Assembly (NCBI GenBank): GCA_965369995.1
Contig: CBDURO010000001.1
Span: 72,896 to 136,895, forward strand
Direction of reading: 5' to 3'
Source: JAHJCW01 sp965369995
GTDB lineage: Bacteria; Fidelibacterota; Marinisomatia; Marinisomatales; JAHJCW01
Length of the DNA stretch: 64,000 nt
Below the pieces are notes generated by a model that was not told the DNA's origin, searched no databases, and worked only from the letters and a program-made list of their open reading frames with translations. Made by a program: the position numbers and the translations under genes. Within the stretch, counting starts at the first letter, position 1; every line of letters begins with the position of its first letter. Shown here one piece after another: positions 34,231 through 44,496 of the stretch.

Positions 34231-35418
34231 TCATTTTTGACGCCGAAGAAATGCGGGTACTTCTAAATCAGTGTCCTGCAAATTGATAGTACTATCATCA
34301 AAAATGAATTTTGGTTTTGGATCTAATGGTTGTATGATTTCAGCTTTATCATTCTTTTGATGCAATGGTATATTCACCTGTTCGGTAAGTATCCGAGTTT
34401 GTTCTCTATGTGGGATATGAGTGTAAGGTGTACGATCAATAGACTCTTCAATCGGTCTCGGTTTACTGAATCCGGTTGCGATAACGGTAACTTGTAGTTC
34501 ATCCGCCATTGTCGGATCAATTACTGCTCCAAAGATTAAATTGGCATCTCGACCCGCTTCTTCGAAGATAATAGAAGCAGCCTCATCAACCTCGAAAAGC
34601 GTCATATTATTACCACCGGTAATATTGACCAAAACACCCTGAGCGCCACTGATACTGGCGTTATCCAATAATGGGTGGGATATGGCTTGTTGAGCAGCTA
34701 ATATTGCCCTTTCTTCACCACTTGCTTTTCCCGTACCCATAATGGCTTCACCCATATTATTCATTATTGTTTCAACATCGGCAAAGTCAAGATTTATCAT
34801 ACCGTGGACGTTAATTAAATCAGAGATACCCCTGGCAGCTTGATGTAGTATTGAATCAGCCTGTTGGAAAGCGTCAATAAGAGTAGTTTCCTTTTCAACA
34901 ATCGACATCAACTTTTGATTTGGAATTATAAGTAACGTATCACAAATCTTGCGTAGTTCAGTTACACCGATCAAAGCTCGCGCCATTCGTTTGGGTCCTT
35001 CAAAAGTGAACGGTAAGGTAACAATTCCAACAGTTAGTATGCCCATTTCTTTTGAAATTTCAGCTACCAATGGTGCCGCACCGGTACCGGTTCCACCTCC
35101 CATTCCCGCTGTAATAAATGCCATATCCGCATTTGCGAGTAGAGATTGAACTGCTTCGCGATCTTCACTTATTGCCTGTTTCCCTAATTCGGCTTTAGCG
35201 CCTGCACCTAATCCCTTGGTTAGACTTCTTCCAATCTGTATTTTTTTTGTAGCCAGGTTATTTTCAAGGTCTTGAGCATCGGTATTGATAACGCAAAAAT
35301 CAACGCCCTCCATACCTGAATTTATCATTCGATTTACAGCATTACCACCGGCCCCACCAACACCTACGACTTTTAAATCTGCTTTTTGCTCAAATATTGA
35401 ATCGAATTCAAATAACAT
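34231..35418 (-). CDS. ftsZ: Cell division protein FtsZ
   Basis: Tubulin-like GTPase that polymerises into the division ring. The 395-residue protein has the GTP loop GGGTGTGAAP near residue 106 and GVGGAGGNAVNRM at 19-31. After a variable linker rich in Glu, Asp and Pro it ends with LEVPAFLRRQK, the conserved tail bound by FtsA. AGGAG is before ATG 35418. It is the last gene of the dcw run. A terminator follows. Confidence 0.98.
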   Translation of the reverse strand: MLFEFDSIFEQKADLKVVGVGGAGGNAVNRMINSGMEGVDFCVINTDAQDLENNLATKKIQIGRSLTKGLGAGAKAELGKQAISEDREAVQSLLANADMAFITAGMGGGTGTGAAPLVAEISKEMGILTVGIVTLPFTFEGPKRMARALIGVTELRKICDTLLIIPNQKLMSIVEKETTLIDAFQQADSILHQAARGISDLINVHGMINLDFADVETIMNNMGEAIMGTGKASGEERAILAAQQAISHPLLDNASISGAQGVLVNITGGNNMTLFEVDEAASIIFEEAGRDANLIFGAVIDPTMADELQVTVIATGFSKPRPIEESIDRTPYTHIPHREQTRILTEQVNIPLHQKNDKAEIIQPLDPKPKFIFDDSTINLQDTDLEVPAFLRRQK

Positions 35419-35451
35419 GAGTTACTCCTTTTTGTTAATTACATAATTATT

Positions 35452-36726
35452 TTAGAAAAATCCTTTAAACCAAGCGGATATTTTCCCTATTAAATCTTTT
35501 GCTCCAAATCGAATCGGTTCATCAAGTAATATGTCATCAGATTTTGATGTCCATAATGCTAACCCTATCACTGATGATAATTGTGGACTATTCGTAATAT
35601 CAATGGAGCTAGTAATACCGCGCGGAGCACCTATTCGTACTCTCATTCCAAGTATTTCCTCACCGAGAACCGATATATTCGGCAATAAAGCACCACCACC
35701 GGTTATTACTAATCCATATGTCAATTTGCCGTAACAATCGGTACGAGAAATTTCACGACCTATCAATTGGTATATTTCTACCATTCGAGCTTCCACATAA
35801 CGTGATAATTCATGCTCAGAAACTTTTATCGGCTTGCCGCTTTCATTATCCGGTATTTCAATTTGTAATTCCGGTGATGCCATCGAAGCTTTAGCGGAAC
35901 CGTATTTAAGTTTAATCCGTTCAGCTTCTTTTTTTGAAATACGCAGCATGACTGCGATGTCATTTGTAACGCTATCAGCACCAATTGGCAGAACTCCGGT
36001 GTGACGAACACCGCCTTCATAATAGATTGTAATATCGGTTGTTTTGGACCCAATATCTGCTAATACAACACCCATATCTCTTTCATCGCTATCTATAGTA
36101 GCGATACCAGATGCCAAGCCCTGAAACGCTAAACCTTTAACAATGAGTCCTAGTTCTTCGGCACAATTCACAAGATTTGTAGCTGCGGAGGTTGTTACGG
36201 TTACCAAATGCACTCGAGCTTCAAGTCTCCGCCCGGATATGCCAATTGGATCTTTTATTTTATCCATCATATCAACGACATATTCTTGTGGCAAAATATG
36301 GAGAATTTGCCTATCGGGAGGAAAACGTACACCTTTCGCAGTTTCCAATGCAAGTTTTAGATCATTTTCATCTATTTTATTTGATTGATTTACTGATGAG
36401 CTTGAGCTATTTCCATCGATCGCAATAGCTCCTTGTGTATTGATACCTCTAATATGCTCTCCAGACACTGATAACCAGACATGTTCAACCTTTACGTTTG
36501 CCATTTTTTCAGCTTCCACAAGAGCTTTTTCCATTTCTTCTAAAAATTTTTCGTGACTTGTGATGCTACCACGATTTATACCTGTTGAATCAGATGATCC
36601 AACTCCTAATAATTTATTTGTGTTTTCAACAATATCGGTTTCAATTATGGCACATCTGATTTTCGCTGAACCAATATCAATTCCAGTATGGATATTTATT
36701 TTTTTGGGGCGCGTGTTTTTCTTCAT
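35452..36726 (-). CDS. ftsA: Cell division protein FtsA
   Basis: Actin-like ATPase that ties FtsZ filaments to the membrane. The 424-residue sequence has GIDIGSAKI (15-23), the SHS2-type insertion, VLADIGSKTTDI near residue 215 and GGGALLPNI near 340. It ends in a short amphipathic helix (ISAWFKGFF), the membrane anchor. Its ATG overlaps the ftsQ stop by four bases; ftsZ follows after 33 bases. Confidence 0.96.
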   Translation of the reverse strand: MKKNTRPKKINIHTGIDIGSAKIRCAIIETDIVENTNKLLGVGSSDSTGINRGSITSHEKFLEEMEKALVEAEKMANVKVEHVWLSVSGEHIRGINTQGAIAIDGNSSSSSVNQSNKIDENDLKLALETAKGVRFPPDRQILHILPQEYVVDMMDKIKDPIGISGRRLEARVHLVTVTTSAATNLVNCAEELGLIVKGLAFQGLASGIATIDSDERDMGVVLADIGSKTTDITIYYEGGVRHTGVLPIGADSVTNDIAVMLRISKKEAERIKLKYGSAKASMASPELQIEIPDNESGKPIKVSEHELSRYVEARMVEIYQLIGREISRTDCYGKLTYGLVITGGGALLPNISVLGEEILGMRVRIGAPRGITSSIDITNSPQLSSVIGLALWTSKSDDILLDEPIRFGAKDLIGKISAWFKGFF

Positions 36727-37484
36727 ACTTGGCGTTCCTTAGTTATAACTTGGTTGTCGTACCGTAAATCAAGATATGCATAATCTGTTAGTGATTTACG
36801 CCCGCTAATACTTTTTTCGAATTCTTTTAACACCAATATTTTTGACCATGTTATAGATTTTCCAATTACTATTTTTGTCGGTTCATCTGCCAGAATCAGC
36901 TCAAAATCATTGTATTTACTTAATCTAACCTCCGATAAATTTTGATATAATTGCGGATATTCTTTCATAATCCTATTTAGAAATTGAACCACATTGATTG
37001 CCACAGGTGATAATGTCTGTTTTCCGACCGGATATAAATCATTTGTGATTTTAAAATTTGATAAGATGGGTATTTGAAAATCGAAAGAATTACTCCTAAA
37101 AGGTAGTACGGTGCTATTATTATCAATCAATAGTAATGGATTGCTATTTATTAAGGCTACCGGATATCTCTCGGATACCTCTATTAAAATACCTTTTGGA
37201 AAATGTTTACTTACACGTACACCTGCAACGTATGGATGTTGTTCTATTCTACTTGATATTGCTGATATATCTTCTATGAAAACGTCAGAACCGTATTCTT
37301 TTAATAAAAATGATCTATATTCAGATTCTTCAATAATTGAATTGCCTGCAAATACGATATTAGGATTTTTAAATAATTGTGTGTATTCTGCCCAAGAAAA
37401 ACTGCCCCAAACCAATACTACTATTGTAGTTATAGCAATAGTAACCATTAATACATTTATTATCTTGTTGATAAATTTATGCAT
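36723..37484 (-). CDS. ftsQ: Cell division protein FtsQ/DivIB
   Basis: Bitopic divisome protein that forms a complex with FtsL and FtsB. Residues ~10-30 are the single membrane segment. A POTRA-like region follows (IVFAGNSIIEESEYRSFLL...HPYVAGVRVSKHFPKGILIEVSERYPVALI). The position between murB and ftsA and the length of 253 fit. Overlaps: eight bases with murB, four with ftsA. Confidence 0.88.
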   Translation of the reverse strand: MHKFINKIINVLMVTIAITTIVVLVWGSFSWAEYTQLFKNPNIVFAGNSIIEESEYRSFLLKEYGSDVFIEDISAISSRIEQHPYVAGVRVSKHFPKGILIEVSERYPVALINSNPLLLIDNNSTVLPFRSNSFDFQIPILSNFKITNDLYPVGKQTLSPVAINVVQFLNRIMKEYPQLYQNLSEVRLSKYNDFELILADEPTKIVIGKSITWSKILVLKEFEKSISGRKSLTDYAYLDLRYDNQVITKERQV

Positions 37485-38391
37485 TGAAAGTTCCTTCGGG
37501 GAAACCTAACGTAGTAATTTCTAATTCAAGGACTATCGAATATTTCTTATAAATTGCATTCCGTATGAGTTTAATCAATTGTACTACGTCTTCGGCTTTA
37601 GCATTAGCTTGATTAATAATGAAATTTGCATGGATATCTGAGACTATCGCACCGCCAATTGATTTCCCTTTTAATCCAGCTTGATCAATTAAATAGCCTG
37701 CCGCAAAGTCCTTTGGATTTTTAAATACACTGCCCGCTGAACGAGACTTAAGCGGTTGTGTACTTTTTCTACTCAAATTTGCCTGATCACGATTTTTCCG
37801 TATCTCAGTTTCGGATACTTTTTTCAATTGAAATTCAGCGTTGAGTATAATATCATCTTTATTAATAGTAGACGAACGATAGCCAAATTCAATTTCATTG
37901 GCAGAAACTTGTTCAACAACACCATTGCTATTCAATAATTCGATTGCGGTTAAATAATTGGATATCTCATTTCCAAAAGCTCCTGCATTCATAATTAATG
38001 CTCCACCTAAAGTACCCGGAATACCAATTAGAGTTTCAAGTCCGCCTAAATTCTGCTTAATGCATTCTTTAACTAATTTTGATAACTTTACGCCTGCTCC
38101 TACATAACACTTATTTTCGTCAAACAATATTTTCTTAAAAGATTTTTCTAATGAAATAACAAAGCTGTTTATACCTTCATCAGATACAAGCAAATTAGAA
38201 CCACTTCCAATGCAATTAACGGGTACTTGATGTTTTTTAGCAAACGATTTGATCATATGCAAATCGTTTATGGATTTAGGTTTAATAAATGCTAACGTAG
38301 GTCCACCAATGCCATACGATGTATGATTTGCCATTGGCTCATTTTTCATAATTTTTCCGGTTATCATTTTTTTTAATTCGTTTAAATCCAT
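37477..38391 (-). CDS. murB: UDP-N-acetylenolpyruvoylglucosamine reductase
   Basis: NADPH/FAD reductase that completes UDP-MurNAc. In 304 residues: NHTSYGIGGP (22-31), the FAD loop VNCIGSGSNLLVSD (~55-68), and SAGSVFKNP near residue 219, where the Ser is the proton donor. This is the short (type II) form that lacks the extra loop. It lies five bases from murC. Confidence 0.95.
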   Translation of the reverse strand: MDLNELKKMITGKIMKNEPMANHTSYGIGGPTLAFIKPKSINDLHMIKSFAKKHQVPVNCIGSGSNLLVSDEGINSFVISLEKSFKKILFDENKCYVGAGVKLSKLVKECIKQNLGGLETLIGIPGTLGGALIMNAGAFGNEISNYLTAIELLNSNGVVEQVSANEIEFGYRSSTINKDDIILNAEFQLKKVSETEIRKNRDQANLSRKSTQPLKSRSAGSVFKNPKDFAAGYLIDQAGLKGKSIGGAIVSDIHANFIINQANAKAEDVVQLIKLIRNAIYKKYSIVLELEITTLGFPEGTFNA

Positions 38392-38396
38392 AAATT

Positions 38397-39782
38397 TTAT
38401 TTAAATGTATTTTTTAATTGATGAAAATATTTTTCGCTAAAGCGCCAAATTGTTCCTGCTCCAATGCTGATTACCATATCACCAGGCTGAGTTATCTCAT
38501 TTAATTTTTCATTTATATCATCAAAATTGGGGATGTAATGCACATGTCTATGACCTAATTTTTTAGCCGCTTTAGCAACTAAATTTCCGTCAATACCTTC
38601 AATTTTTTCTTCACGAGCAGGATAAATATCTGTTACTATTAAAATGTCACTATTTAAAAACGATTCCGCAAATTCACGGTAGAAATCACGAGTTCTAGTA
38701 AATAAATGTGGTTGAAACACTGCTAAAATTCGGCGATTCCAACCGCTTCGTGCGGCACTAAGAGTAGCGGCAACCTCCGTTGGATGATGAGCATAATCGT
38801 CCACTACCATAATATCATTAACAATTCCTTTGATCTCAAAACGACGTCTAACACCGTCGTATTCAATTAATCCTTTCTTTATGATATTGAATGGAATTTC
38901 CATTTCCATTCCGACAGCAATTGCAGCTAAGGAATTAAGTACATTATGTTGACCGGGAACATTTAATTTAATTTGTCCCAATTTTTGATGATGATAAAAT
39001 GCCGAATAGATTGCTGTATTATTTTTAAATTGAATATCTTCTGCACGGTAATCAGCTTGGCTTGAAATTCCGTAAGTTGTTATCGGACGATATATATCTG
39101 AAATAATTCCGCGTATACCAGGAGAGTCTAAACAGACAATGACTCCTCCATAAAATGGACAAGAATTACAAAATTGGATAAATGCATTTTGCAATTCTTC
39201 CAAATTAGCGTAGCAATCTGTGTGTTCAAGTTCAATATTTGTAACAACTGATATTGTAGGACGCAAAGCAAGAAAACTGCGATCGAATTCATCCGCTTCA
39301 ACTATGATTATATCTCCTTGTCCCAATAATGCATTTGTACCTATGGTCTTCACTAATCCGCCCACAACAAGTGTTGGATCGTGATTAGCGGCATTAAGTA
39401 CACTGCCAAGCATCGAACTAGTTGATGTTTTTCCATGCGTACCGCTAACAGCAATAGATGTTTCCTTAACAGCAATAAGTTCTCCAAGCATTTCCGCACG
39501 TCGGATAACAGGAATTCCTTTATCTTTTGCTTTCAGTATTTCAGGGTTGTTTTCTCTAACTGCGCTTGAATAAACTAATACTTCACTGTCTCCAACATTT
39601 TGTGCTTTGTGCCCATCTGTATATATTTTAGCACCTTTTGTAATTAGATTTTGTATTATTTCGGAATCTTGAATATCTGAACCGCTGATCTCGAAATCCA
39701 GGTTCAATAGTAATTCAGCGATACCGCTCATACCGATTCCACCAATTCCTACAAAATGAATTTTTTTAACTTTTCTGAACAT
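38397..39782 (-). CDS. murC: UDP-N-acetylmuramate--L-alanine ligase
   Basis: Adds the first amino acid of the peptide stem. 461 residues with HFVGIGGIGMSGIAELL (8-24), ATP loop SGTHGKTSTSS near 112 and the C-terminal DYAHHPTEV, all MurC hallmarks. The start overlaps the murG stop by one base (TGATG). Confidence 0.97.
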   Translation of the reverse strand: MFRKVKKIHFVGIGGIGMSGIAELLLNLDFEISGSDIQDSEIIQNLITKGAKIYTDGHKAQNVGDSEVLVYSSAVRENNPEILKAKDKGIPVIRRAEMLGELIAVKETSIAVSGTHGKTSTSSMLGSVLNAANHDPTLVVGGLVKTIGTNALLGQGDIIIVEADEFDRSFLALRPTISVVTNIELEHTDCYANLEELQNAFIQFCNSCPFYGGVIVCLDSPGIRGIISDIYRPITTYGISSQADYRAEDIQFKNNTAIYSAFYHHQKLGQIKLNVPGQHNVLNSLAAIAVGMEMEIPFNIIKKGLIEYDGVRRRFEIKGIVNDIMVVDDYAHHPTEVAATLSAARSGWNRRILAVFQPHLFTRTRDFYREFAESFLNSDILIVTDIYPAREEKIEGIDGNLVAKAAKKLGHRHVHYIPNFDDINEKLNEITQPGDMVISIGAGTIWRFSEKYFHQLKNTFK

Positions 39783-40879
39783 CAGCTTTTTACAACCTCT
39801 AAAATTTGATCTATTATTTTATTTGTAGCATCCGGAACACCGATTTTTCTTGAGTTGTTTGACATACTTTCTAATTTATTGTCATTATATAAAATGCCGA
39901 TAGCTGATCGAAATAATTTTCGGGCAGTCAATTCCTTTTCCGGTAATAATATTGCGGCTTTTGCTTTTACGACAGACTCTGCATTTTTAGTTTGATGATC
40001 ACCGGCTGAGTGGGGGAAAGGCACTAAAATACTTGGTTTACCGCAGGCGGTTATCTCTGATAAAGTTAATGCGCCTGCTCGTGAAATGATTAAATCTGAT
40101 GTTGCATAAGCTTCCGGCATGTGGTGAATAAATGGTCGTATTTTAACGATTGACGAGTTCAAATGTTTAAACTGCTCATATTGATTCTGTCCAGTTTGCC
40201 AAAGAATTTGTATTTTTTCTGAACTAAACATTGAAATACTTTCGTTCATAATTTTGTTTAAAAATGCTGATCCCTGACTACCACCGAATAAAAATATAGT
40301 TTTTTGGTTGGGATTTAAATCAAATAACAAACCACCTTTTTTTCTATCTCCATTTTGTATATTTGCGCGGATAGGGTTACCGGTTAATAAAGTATTATTT
40401 AGTTCATCCTTTGCTGCTTCAAATGCGATACAAATTCGTTTTGCTTCCTCGGCAAAATATTTGGTTGTTATCCCAGGATATGAATTCTGCTCTTGTAAAA
40501 CAATCGGAATATTTCGTTTTACAGCTATTTTTAAAGGAATGGCACTTGCGTAACCACCTGTTCCAACAATTATATCGGGCTCGAGTTGTTTAATAGTTTT
40601 TTTTGCAATCCTCATTGAGTTATACAAACGCCAAGGTAGTAAAAGATTTCTTGAAAATGATTGTAAACTATATCCACGCTGTAAACCTCGAATCGGCAAT
40701 AAAGTATGTGGAAGTGCTTTTACCGGTAAAACTGTTGCTTCTATGCCAAATTTTGAACCTATATAATGCACTTTGATATTCGAATATCTTGTATGCATTG
40801 ATTCACCAATCGCAATAGCCGGATACAAGTGCCCACCGGTACCTCCACCTGCAATTAGGACTGTCAATTGCTTATCCAT
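39782..40879 (-). CDS. murG: Lipid II synthase MurG
   Basis: Transfers GlcNAc from UDP-GlcNAc to lipid I at the inner membrane face. A 365-residue glycosyltransferase 28 protein with AGGGTGGHLYPAIAI (10-24), a second Gly-rich loop LFGGSQGSAFLN near residue 198 and SRAGALTLSEIT near 263, where the Glu binds the nucleotide ribose. Eight-base overlap with ftsW. Confidence 0.97.
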   Translation of the reverse strand: MDKQLTVLIAGGGTGGHLYPAIAIGESMHTRYSNIKVHYIGSKFGIEATVLPVKALPHTLLPIRGLQRGYSLQSFSRNLLLPWRLYNSMRIAKKTIKQLEPDIIVGTGGYASAIPLKIAVKRNIPIVLQEQNSYPGITTKYFAEEAKRICIAFEAAKDELNNTLLTGNPIRANIQNGDRKKGGLLFDLNPNQKTIFLFGGSQGSAFLNKIMNESISMFSSEKIQILWQTGQNQYEQFKHLNSSIVKIRPFIHHMPEAYATSDLIISRAGALTLSEITACGKPSILVPFPHSAGDHQTKNAESVVKAKAAILLPEKELTARKLFRSAIGILYNDNKLESMSNNSRKIGVPDATNKIIDQILEVVKS

Positions 40880-42026
40880 TATAGCCTGGTTTCCATCCCT
40901 GATCGTGAGTTACAGATCGTTTAGATTGACTGATATTTAACAGTATACCAAGAGCAATCATATTGGTTAGAACACTTGATCCTCCGTAGCTGATAAGAGG
41001 TATAGGAAGACCGGTAACAGGAAAAATATTTGTTACAACTGCTGCATTAATGAATGCATATAAAATGATACTAAATGATAAACCAAGTGCAAGTAGCACG
41101 CCGAAAGAATCATTTGATTCTTTCGCAATTTTTATCCCGCGTTGGAAAATTACTAAGAATACAGTAAGCAATATCAGCACTCCGATTAGCCCGGTTTCTT
41201 CTCCGATTATAGCCAATATAAAATCTGTATGCGGTGTTGGTAAAAATTGATTTTTTGCAATACTATTACCTAGCCCCATCCCAAATAAGCCACCATTACC
41301 AAGACTTATTAATGATTGGGTAATTTGATAACCAGCACCAACAACATCTTCGTTGCCGCCTAACCATGACATAATTCGTGATCTGCTGTATGGTACAGAT
41401 AACATTAATGGGATGGTTATCAGTGCTGCAACTGCGCCGGCTGCTGTAAGCTGAATAAATCGTGCCCCGCCGATAAACAACATCATAGCTCCGATGATGC
41501 AAAGCATAATACTGGTACTAAAATCAGGTTGTAGTACAATAAGTCCGACTAAGAGCACCATTACTAATAATGGAGGAAAAAATCCCGAATAGAAATCATG
41601 TAATTGATGTTTCTTTTTTGCCATGAATGCTGCAAGATATATTATTAACGCAATGCGAGCAATATCGGAAGTTTGTAATGAATATGTTCCCAAGTATAAC
41701 CATCGCCCCGGCGAAGAGAAACCTTTAAGTAAATACCATCCTTTAGTGTAGACCAATAGCATTACTGTGATAACAATTAGGAATGGGGCTAAGAATTTTA
41801 GTTTACGATAATCGAATACCATGAAAAACCCTAAAGCCAAGATACCAATTATTAATCTTTTTAAATGTGCTATGATAAAATACGTATCGGTCTGACCATT
41901 TGTTTTGGCTAACGAGAGTGAGGTACTGGAACTATACAACATAACTGTACCAATCACAATTAATACTATTACTGACCATAGTAATGGTTGATCAAATCGT
42001 TTTTTGGATATATCTAATTGTCTCAT
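40872..42026 (-). CDS. ftsW: Lipid II polymerase FtsW
   Basis: SEDS-family glycosyltransferase acting with FtsI in septal wall synthesis. A 384-residue membrane protein with about ten segments; GGNEDVVGAGYQITQSLISLGNGGLFGMGLG and PLISYGGSS are family signatures (given here in part). ATG 42026 overlaps the murD stop as ATGA, so I prefer it; an in-frame ATG at 42047 would add seven residues. Confidence 0.95.
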   Translation of the reverse strand: MRQLDISKKRFDQPLLWSVIVLIVIGTVMLYSSSTSLSLAKTNGQTDTYFIIAHLKRLIIGILALGFFMVFDYRKLKFLAPFLIVITVMLLVYTKGWYLLKGFSSPGRWLYLGTYSLQTSDIARIALIIYLAAFMAKKKHQLHDFYSGFFPPLLVMVLLVGLIVLQPDFSTSIMLCIIGAMMLFIGGARFIQLTAAGAVAALITIPLMLSVPYSRSRIMSWLGGNEDVVGAGYQITQSLISLGNGGLFGMGLGNSIAKNQFLPTPHTDFILAIIGEETGLIGVLILLTVFLVIFQRGIKIAKESNDSFGVLLALGLSFSIILYAFINAAVVTNIFPVTGLPIPLISYGGSSVLTNMIALGILLNISQSKRSVTHDQGWKPGYNG

Positions 42027-43396
42027 TTTCCCAATTCCATCACCCATTGGGCAAATTTGATTCCACGATCTTCAAAGTTTTTAAATTGATCAAAACTTGC
42101 GCACCCTGGAGACAATAAAACTATTTCGCCATTCACAGCTTTTTGGTTACTTAGTTGAACCGCGTCTTGTAATAACTCGATCTTACTCACCTCAAATGTG
42201 CTGGAGAGTTCTTCATGAATGGTTTCTTTCGCGTTGCCGTAGGCAACGATACATTTAATCTTATTTTTGAACTGTAATAATTCGGCGAAATCATTACCTT
42301 TTGCCAGACCGCCTAATATTAAAATAATAGGTTTTTCATAACTCTCTATTGCAACTTTGACTGCATCAATATTTGTTGCTTTTGAATCATTTATATATTC
42401 AATACCATCTATTGTTGCAATGTTTTCTAATCGATGAGGTATTCCCTTAAAGGAATGCATCACGTCAGTGATTCTTGCATCAGAAATACCTAAGCAATGG
42501 GCGCCCGAAGCGGCAGCAAGGAGGTTATATAAATTATGCCGTCCGGGCAACCCAATGTTCTCGAGTTTGGTGAGTTTGGCGTACTCTTTGTTTATAACAT
42601 TTGAATTGTTTACACTATAAATACTTTTATCGGAATACTTTGGGCTAAATGTTATTTTTTTAGTTTTGTGTTTTTTAAGAGCATCAACTAATATTCGATC
42701 ATCAGCATTAAAAATTATATAGTCTTGTTCTGTTTGATTTTCGGCTAATCGCAGTTTTGCCGTTAAATAGTTATCGAAAGTTTTATGCCGATCTAAATGA
42801 TCAGGTGATATATTTAGAAATATCGATATATGTGGATGAAAATTTTCAATAAACTCCATTTGAAAACTTGATATTTCAAGTACATAAACTAGTTTTGGAT
42901 CAGGATTTTGTAATTCTTCCAATACCTTATCTGAAAAAGGGAATCCTACATTCCCGGCTAAAACTCCATTTATTTCTTCAGATTGACACATTTTTACAAG
43001 AGCATGAACCGTTGTAGATTTTCCATTAGAACCAGTAACTCCTATTATTGGGGAATTGGTAAATAAACCGGCGAATTCAATTTCTCCAATAACTTTAATT
43101 CCACGTTTTTGTGCTTCTAAAACGATTGGTGAGTCTGCAGCAACTCCGGGGGAAATAACCATTAAGTCTGTATTAAAAATTTTATTACTATGTCCGTCAA
43201 TTTCACCTTGAACACCGAGAGATTCTAATGATTCCAAATTTTCCTTTACCGATTGTGATGAAGAATCATCACTAATAAAAACTTTAGAACCTAAATAGTT
43301 CGCTAATCGCGAAATTGCAGTGCCACTACGCCCTAACCCAATTACGGTTACCGAACGGTTTTTCATTTCACTAATATATTTATTTGCCTTATTCAT
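42023..43396 (-). CDS. murD: UDP-N-acetylmuramoyl-L-alanine--D-glutamate ligase
   Basis: Adds D-glutamate to the peptide stem. 457 residues: Rossmann start VTVIGLGRSGTAISRL (16-31), ATP loop VTGSNGKSTTVHA near 120 and YINDSKATNIDAV near 325. The product feeds MurE. Four-base overlaps with mraY upstream and ftsW downstream. Confidence 0.96.
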   Translation of the reverse strand: MNKANKYISEMKNRSVTVIGLGRSGTAISRLANYLGSKVFISDDSSSQSVKENLESLESLGVQGEIDGHSNKIFNTDLMVISPGVAADSPIVLEAQKRGIKVIGEIEFAGLFTNSPIIGVTGSNGKSTTVHALVKMCQSEEINGVLAGNVGFPFSDKVLEELQNPDPKLVYVLEISSFQMEFIENFHPHISIFLNISPDHLDRHKTFDNYLTAKLRLAENQTEQDYIIFNADDRILVDALKKHKTKKITFSPKYSDKSIYSVNNSNVINKEYAKLTKLENIGLPGRHNLYNLLAAASGAHCLGISDARITDVMHSFKGIPHRLENIATIDGIEYINDSKATNIDAVKVAIESYEKPIILILGGLAKGNDFAELLQFKNKIKCIVAYGNAKETIHEELSSTFEVSKIELLQDAVQLSNQKAVNGEIVLLSPGCASFDQFKNFEDRGIKFAQWVMELGK

Positions 43397-44496
43397 CGAA
43401 TCTTAAATGTTGTCAGTGAAAACAAAGCAAGCAATAATCCTATAATCCAGAATCGTATTACGACTTTAGTCTCGGGCCATCCTTTCAATTCAAAATGATG
43501 ATGTACTGGTGCCATTTTCCATAATCGTTTTCCTTTACCCGTTTTCTTTTTAGTGTAGCGGAAATAACCCCATTGTGACAAAACTGAAAGCGCTTCCCAG
43601 ACAAACACGCCACCAATAATAAATAATAAAAGTTCTTTTTTCAGCAAAACAGCCATAGTGCCAAGGGCCGAACCGGTTGAAAGTGATCCAACATCTCCCA
43701 TAAAAACTGTGGCAGGAGCGGAGTTATACCATAAAAATCCCATACATGCACCAACAGTAGCTGCAGCAAAAATTGTTAATTCTCCTGCTCCAGGTAAGTA
43801 AATGATATTTAAATAATTGGAAAAGTCAACACGTCCGGAAACATATGCAATTCCTGCAAAAGCGACAAATGCTATCGCCAGTAAACCGGAAGCTAATCCA
43901 TCTAAGCCATCTGTTAAGTTGACAGCATTTGATGTACCTGTTATCACCAAAATTATCATAATTGGATAGAACCATCCCAAGTGCAGTACATAATCTTTAA
44001 AAAATGGGACAGATGTATAACTCCATAAATCAGCAAATTCAGGACGGAAATACATCCAAGTGCTAATTATAATTCCAAGAGTAATTTGACCTGCCAGTTT
44101 GTATCGGGCTATAAGTCCCGATTCCTTCTTCTTAATTACTTTTAGATAATCATCAATGAAGCCGAAGAATCCCATCCATAAAGTGGCAATTATAATTATT
44201 TGGATGTAAACATTATCCAATTGAGCAAAGAGGAGGGTTGGGAGGAGTATGGTGGTGAGTACCATTACGCCTCCCATTGTTGGCGTGCCCTTTTTTGTTT
44301 GGTGAGATTGTGGTCCTCTGGATTGTATTTCTTCGCCTATTTGATGGTGACTCAATTGACGAATAACCCAAGGACCGATGAGGAAGCTTAGAACCAGCGC
44401 AAAGATTGCCGCCATTACTGATCTGAATGTTATATATTGAAATAGATTCAGCGGCGACCATACTTCGGATAATGGATATAGAAGGTGATATAACAT
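43393..44496 (-). CDS. mraY: Phospho-MurNAc-pentapeptide transferase
   Basis: Makes lipid I on undecaprenyl phosphate. A 367-residue protein with ten membrane segments. NLTDGLDGLASG near residue 197 carries catalytic aspartates and APVHHHFELKGWPE near the C-terminus is the family histidine loop. Its stop overlaps murD; its start abuts the murF stop. Confidence 0.97.
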   Translation of the reverse strand: MLYHLLYPLSEVWSPLNLFQYITFRSVMAAIFALVLSFLIGPWVIRQLSHHQIGEEIQSRGPQSHQTKKGTPTMGGVMVLTTILLPTLLFAQLDNVYIQIIIIATLWMGFFGFIDDYLKVIKKKESGLIARYKLAGQITLGIIISTWMYFRPEFADLWSYTSVPFFKDYVLHLGWFYPIMIILVITGTSNAVNLTDGLDGLASGLLAIAFVAFAGIAYVSGRVDFSNYLNIIYLPGAGELTIFAAATVGACMGFLWYNSAPATVFMGDVGSLSTGSALGTMAVLLKKELLLFIIGGVFVWEALSVLSQWGYFRYTKKKTGKGKRLWKMAPVHHHFELKGWPETKVVIRFWIIGLLLALFSLTTFKIR